Assembly (NCBI GenBank): GCA_014156375.1
Contig: RQJH01000001.1
Location: 310,001-374,000 of the forward strand
Length of the DNA stretch: 64,000 nucleotides
Reading direction: 5' to 3'
From: Enterobacteriaceae bacterium 89
GTDB lineage: Bacteria; Pseudomonadota; Gammaproteobacteria; Enterobacterales; Enterobacteriaceae
The notes beneath the pieces were generated by a model. The model was not told where the DNA came from, made no database searches, and saw only the letters and a list, made by a program, of their open reading frames with translations. The position numbers were made by a program, and so were the translations under genes. Shown here one piece after another: positions 61,949-64,000 of this stretch (position 1 is its first letter; each line of letters starts with the position of its first letter).

Positions 61949-63451
61949 ATGAGCACACCGCTGCTGATTGCCCGTACCACGGACACAGAACTTTTTTTAC
62001 TGCCAGGCATGGCTAACCGCCACGGGCTGATTACCGGGGCTACCGGGACGGGGAAAACGGTCACGCTGCAAAAAATGGCCGAATCGTTTTCAGAGATTGG
62101 CGTGCCGGTCTTTATGGCCGACGTCAAAGGCGACCTGACGGGCGTAGCAGAAGAGGGACAGGCTTCTGAAAAGCTGATGGAACGCCTGAAAAAAATCGGC
62201 GTGACGGACTGGGAAGCGCACAAAAACCCGGTAGTGGTATGGGATATTTTCGGCGAGAAAGGCCATCCGGTGCGCGCAACGGTGTCAGACCTTGGCCCGC
62301 TGCTGCTCTCGCGTCTGCTCAACCTCAACGAAGTCCAGACCGGTGTGCTGAACATCATCTTCCGCATTGCCGACGATCAGGGCCTGCTGCTGCTCGACTT
62401 TAAAGATCTGCGCGCCATCACCCAGTACATCGGCGATAACGCCAAATCGTTCCAGAATCAGTACGGCAACATCAGCAGCGCTTCCGTGGGCGCTATCCAG
62501 CGCGGTCTGCTGACGCTGGAGCAGCAAGGCGCAGAGCACTTCTTTGGCGAGCCGATGCTCGATATCAAAGACTGGATGCGCACCGACAGCAACGGCAAAG
62601 GCGTGATCAACATTCTCAGCGCCGAAAAGCTCTATCAGATGCCAAAACTGTATGCCGCCAGCCTGCTGTGGATGTTGTCTGAGCTGTACGAACAGCTGCC
62701 GGAAGCGGGCGATCAGGAAAAACCGAAGCTGGTGTTCTTCTTTGACGAAGCGCATCTGCTGTTCAGCGACGCGCCGCAGGTGCTGCTGGATAAAATCGAG
62801 CAGGTGATCCGCCTGATCCGCTCTAAAGCCGTCGGCGTGTATTTTGTCACCCAGAACCCGTCGGACATTCCGGACAAAGTGCTGGGGCAGTTGGGCAACC
62901 GCGTGCAGCACGCGCTGCGCGCCTTTACGCCGAAAGATCAGAAAGCGGTGAAAACCGCCGCCCAGACCATGCGAGCTAACCCGGCCTTCGATACCGAACA
63001 AGCCATTCAGGAACTGGGGACCGGCGAAGCGCTGATCTCATTCCTCGATGAGAAAGGCAGCCCTTCTGTCGTGCAACGGGCGATGGTGATTGCGCCCTGC
63101 TCACGCATGGGGCCGGTGACAGACGATGAGCGCAACGGGCTGATTAACAACTCGCCGCTTTACGGCAAATATGAAGATGTTATCGACCGCGAATCGGCAT
63201 TTGAGATGCTGCAAAAAGGCGTTCAGGTCTCGACCGAGGAACAAAACGCGCCGCCAGCCAAAGGCGATGCGGTGGACGTGGACGGCGGTATTCTTGGCGG
63301 GCTGAAGGATATTCTGTTCGGCACCACCGGCCCGCGCGGCGGCAAGCACGACGGCGTGGTGCAGACCATGGCCAAAAGCGCGACGCGGCAAATCACCAAC
63401 CAGATTGTGCGCGGGATGCTGGGCAGTTTGCTCGGTGGTCGTCGCCGCTAA
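61949..63451 (+). CDS. yjgR: YjgR, HerA-like P-loop ATPase (DUF853)
   Basis: About 500 residues from ATG 61949, with GGAGGAAATACC before it; a longer frame from 61910 lacks a signal and would run through this ribosome-binding site. Walker A GATGTGKT (30-37), Walker [14 protein letters not shown]. The C-terminus is Gly/Arg-rich. Function in the cell is unknown. A core enterobacterial gene, distantly of the same ATPase class as DptH. Confidence 0.92.
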   Translation: MSTPLLIARTTDTELFLLPGMANRHGLITGATGTGKTVTLQKMAESFSEIGVPVFMADVKGDLTGVAEEGQASEKLMERLKKIGVTDWEAHKNPVVVWDIFGEKGHPVRATVSDLGPLLLSRLLNLNEVQTGVLNIIFRIADDQGLLLLDFKDLRAITQYIGDNAKSFQNQYGNISSASVGAIQRGLLTLEQQGAEHFFGEPMLDIKDWMRTDSNGKGVINILSAEKLYQMPKLYAASLLWMLSELYEQLPEAGDQEKPKLVFFFDEAHLLFSDAPQVLLDKIEQVIRLIRSKAVGVYFVTQNPSDIPDKVLGQLGNRVQHALRAFTPKDQKAVKTAAQTMRANPAFDTEQAIQELGTGEALISFLDEKGSPSVVQRAMVIAPCSRMGPVTDDERNGLINNSPLYGKYEDVIDRESAFEMLQKGVQVSTEEQNAPPAKGDAVDVDGGILGGLKDILFGTTGPRGGKHDGVVQTMAKSATRQITNQIVRGMLGSLLGGRRR

Positions 63452-63454
63452 CGT

Positions 63455-64000
63455 TCAGCGCCGGGTGCCGATGTAGCCACCCGGCGTTTCTCCGGTGTGG
63501 CTGCGAAAGAAGTGAATAAACGCGCTGTCGCTGGCAAAGCCCAGCGCGAAAGCGGCTTCAGTCACTCTGGATCCGGTGGCCAGCATTTCGACGGCTTTCA
63601 TCAGCCGCCACTGCTGTCGCCATGGCTGATAAGCCATCCCCGTCTCACGCTGGAAGATCCGGCTCAGCGTTCTTTCACTCGCCCCGCAGGCTTTTGCCAG
63701 CTCGGACAGCAGCGGCGGCAGGGTGTCTCCCGTCAGTGCGCGTAAGCGTCTGTCTCGCGGCATAATCAGGCTCATCGGCTCATGGTGTGCCACCGACAGC
63801 TCCGCCACGCATAGCGCTGCCATGTGGGCAAAAACACCCTGCTGCCAGTCCGTTTGCCAGCTGCTGGCGGCTATCCGTTCCAGCAACTCTTTCAGCAGCG
63901 GGTTAACGCTGAGGATTGCTGGCTGTTCGGGAAGCAGCGGATACTCAGTCTGATCAAGCCATACCGAGCGATAGGCGACGATACTGCGCATTTCAGCGCG
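63455..64000 (-). CDS. AraC-family transcriptional regulator, C-terminal part
   Basis: The frame is open to the window end, so the N-terminus (probably a cupin sensor domain) is missing. Two helix-turn-helix units are visible: LSELAKACGASERTLSRIFQ and ATGSRVTEAAFALGFASDSA, followed by FIHFFRSHTGETPGGY. An ATG at 63991 is inside the domain and not a likely start. It converges with yjgR, 3 bases away. Confidence 0.9.
   Translation of the reverse strand, partial: RAEMRSIVAYRSVWLDQTEYPLLPEQPAILSVNPLLKELLERIAASSWQTDWQQGVFAHMAALCVAELSVAHHEPMSLIMPRDRRLRALTGDTLPPLLSELAKACGASERTLSRIFQRETGMAYQPWRQQWRLMKAVEMLATGSRVTEAAFALGFASDSAFIHFFRSHTGETPGGYIGTRR

Overview
The window reads as chromosome of an enterobacterium of the Enterobacter / Lelliottia / Citrobacter / Kosakonia type. 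The evidence is a leuX-ahr(yjgB)-dihydroxyacetone kinase-yjgR block of enterobacterial type, REP-like repeats, and a complete enterobacterial second (lateral, 'Flag-2') flagellar locus. I cannot fix the genus from sequence alone.

1-39127 is an almost complete lateral flagellar cluster. Only the end of the motor genes is cut off, at base 1. On the minus strand lie lafB-C-D-E-F-S-T (cap, chaperones, hook-length control, FliL, sigma-28, MotA), flagellin lafA, and lafW plus lfgB-L (rod, hook, rings, hook-associated proteins). lfgA-M-N run on the plus strand. The export/basal-body genes lfiE-J sit behind the sigma-54 activator lafK on the minus strand, and lfiM-N-P-Q-R-lfhB-lfhA diverge from lafK on the plus strand. 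Two near-identical, consensus-perfect sigma-54 promoters precede lfgB and lafB, which fits a LafK-RpoN tier. A RcsAB-like box and two inverted repeats lie in the lafK/lfiM divergent region. A ToxR-like membrane regulator (lafZ) with a ToxS-like partner sits next to flagellin.

19260-25686, between lfiJ and lfgN, is a five-gene modification cassette. It holds a GT2-GT25 fusion glycosyltransferase, a FliB-like flagellin lysine methylase, a GT25-CDP-glycerol/ribitol transferase fusion, a Bcs1-like cytidylyltransferase-SDR fusion (predicted CDP-ribitol synthase) and an Asp2/XcbB-like alpha/beta hydrolase. Together they suggest teichoic-acid-like ribitol-phosphate decoration of the lateral filament. 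This is the most novel-looking system in the window.

39166-43285 is a small accessory region: a secreted LprI-like protein, an orphan Hcp islet (Hcp, a hydrophobic putative effector and two DUF1493 proteins), and divergent XRE and Nlp regulators separated by four copies of a CTACGA-N3-TCGTAG operator.

43398-58406 is an AT-richer defence island. It carries dndB-C-D-E (DNA phosphorothioation) preceded by two TACG-N10-CGTA operators, and the opposing dptF-G-H restriction operon with an extra GHKL/Hsp90-type ATPase at its end. The island abuts the 3' end of tRNA-Leu(CAA) leuX at 58669-58753, a classic insertion hotspot, but no integrase is present beside it.

59041-64000 returns to core chromosome: ahr, a single-chain ATP-dependent dihydroxyacetone kinase, the HerA-like ATPase yjgR, and the 3' part of an AraC-family regulator cut by the window end.
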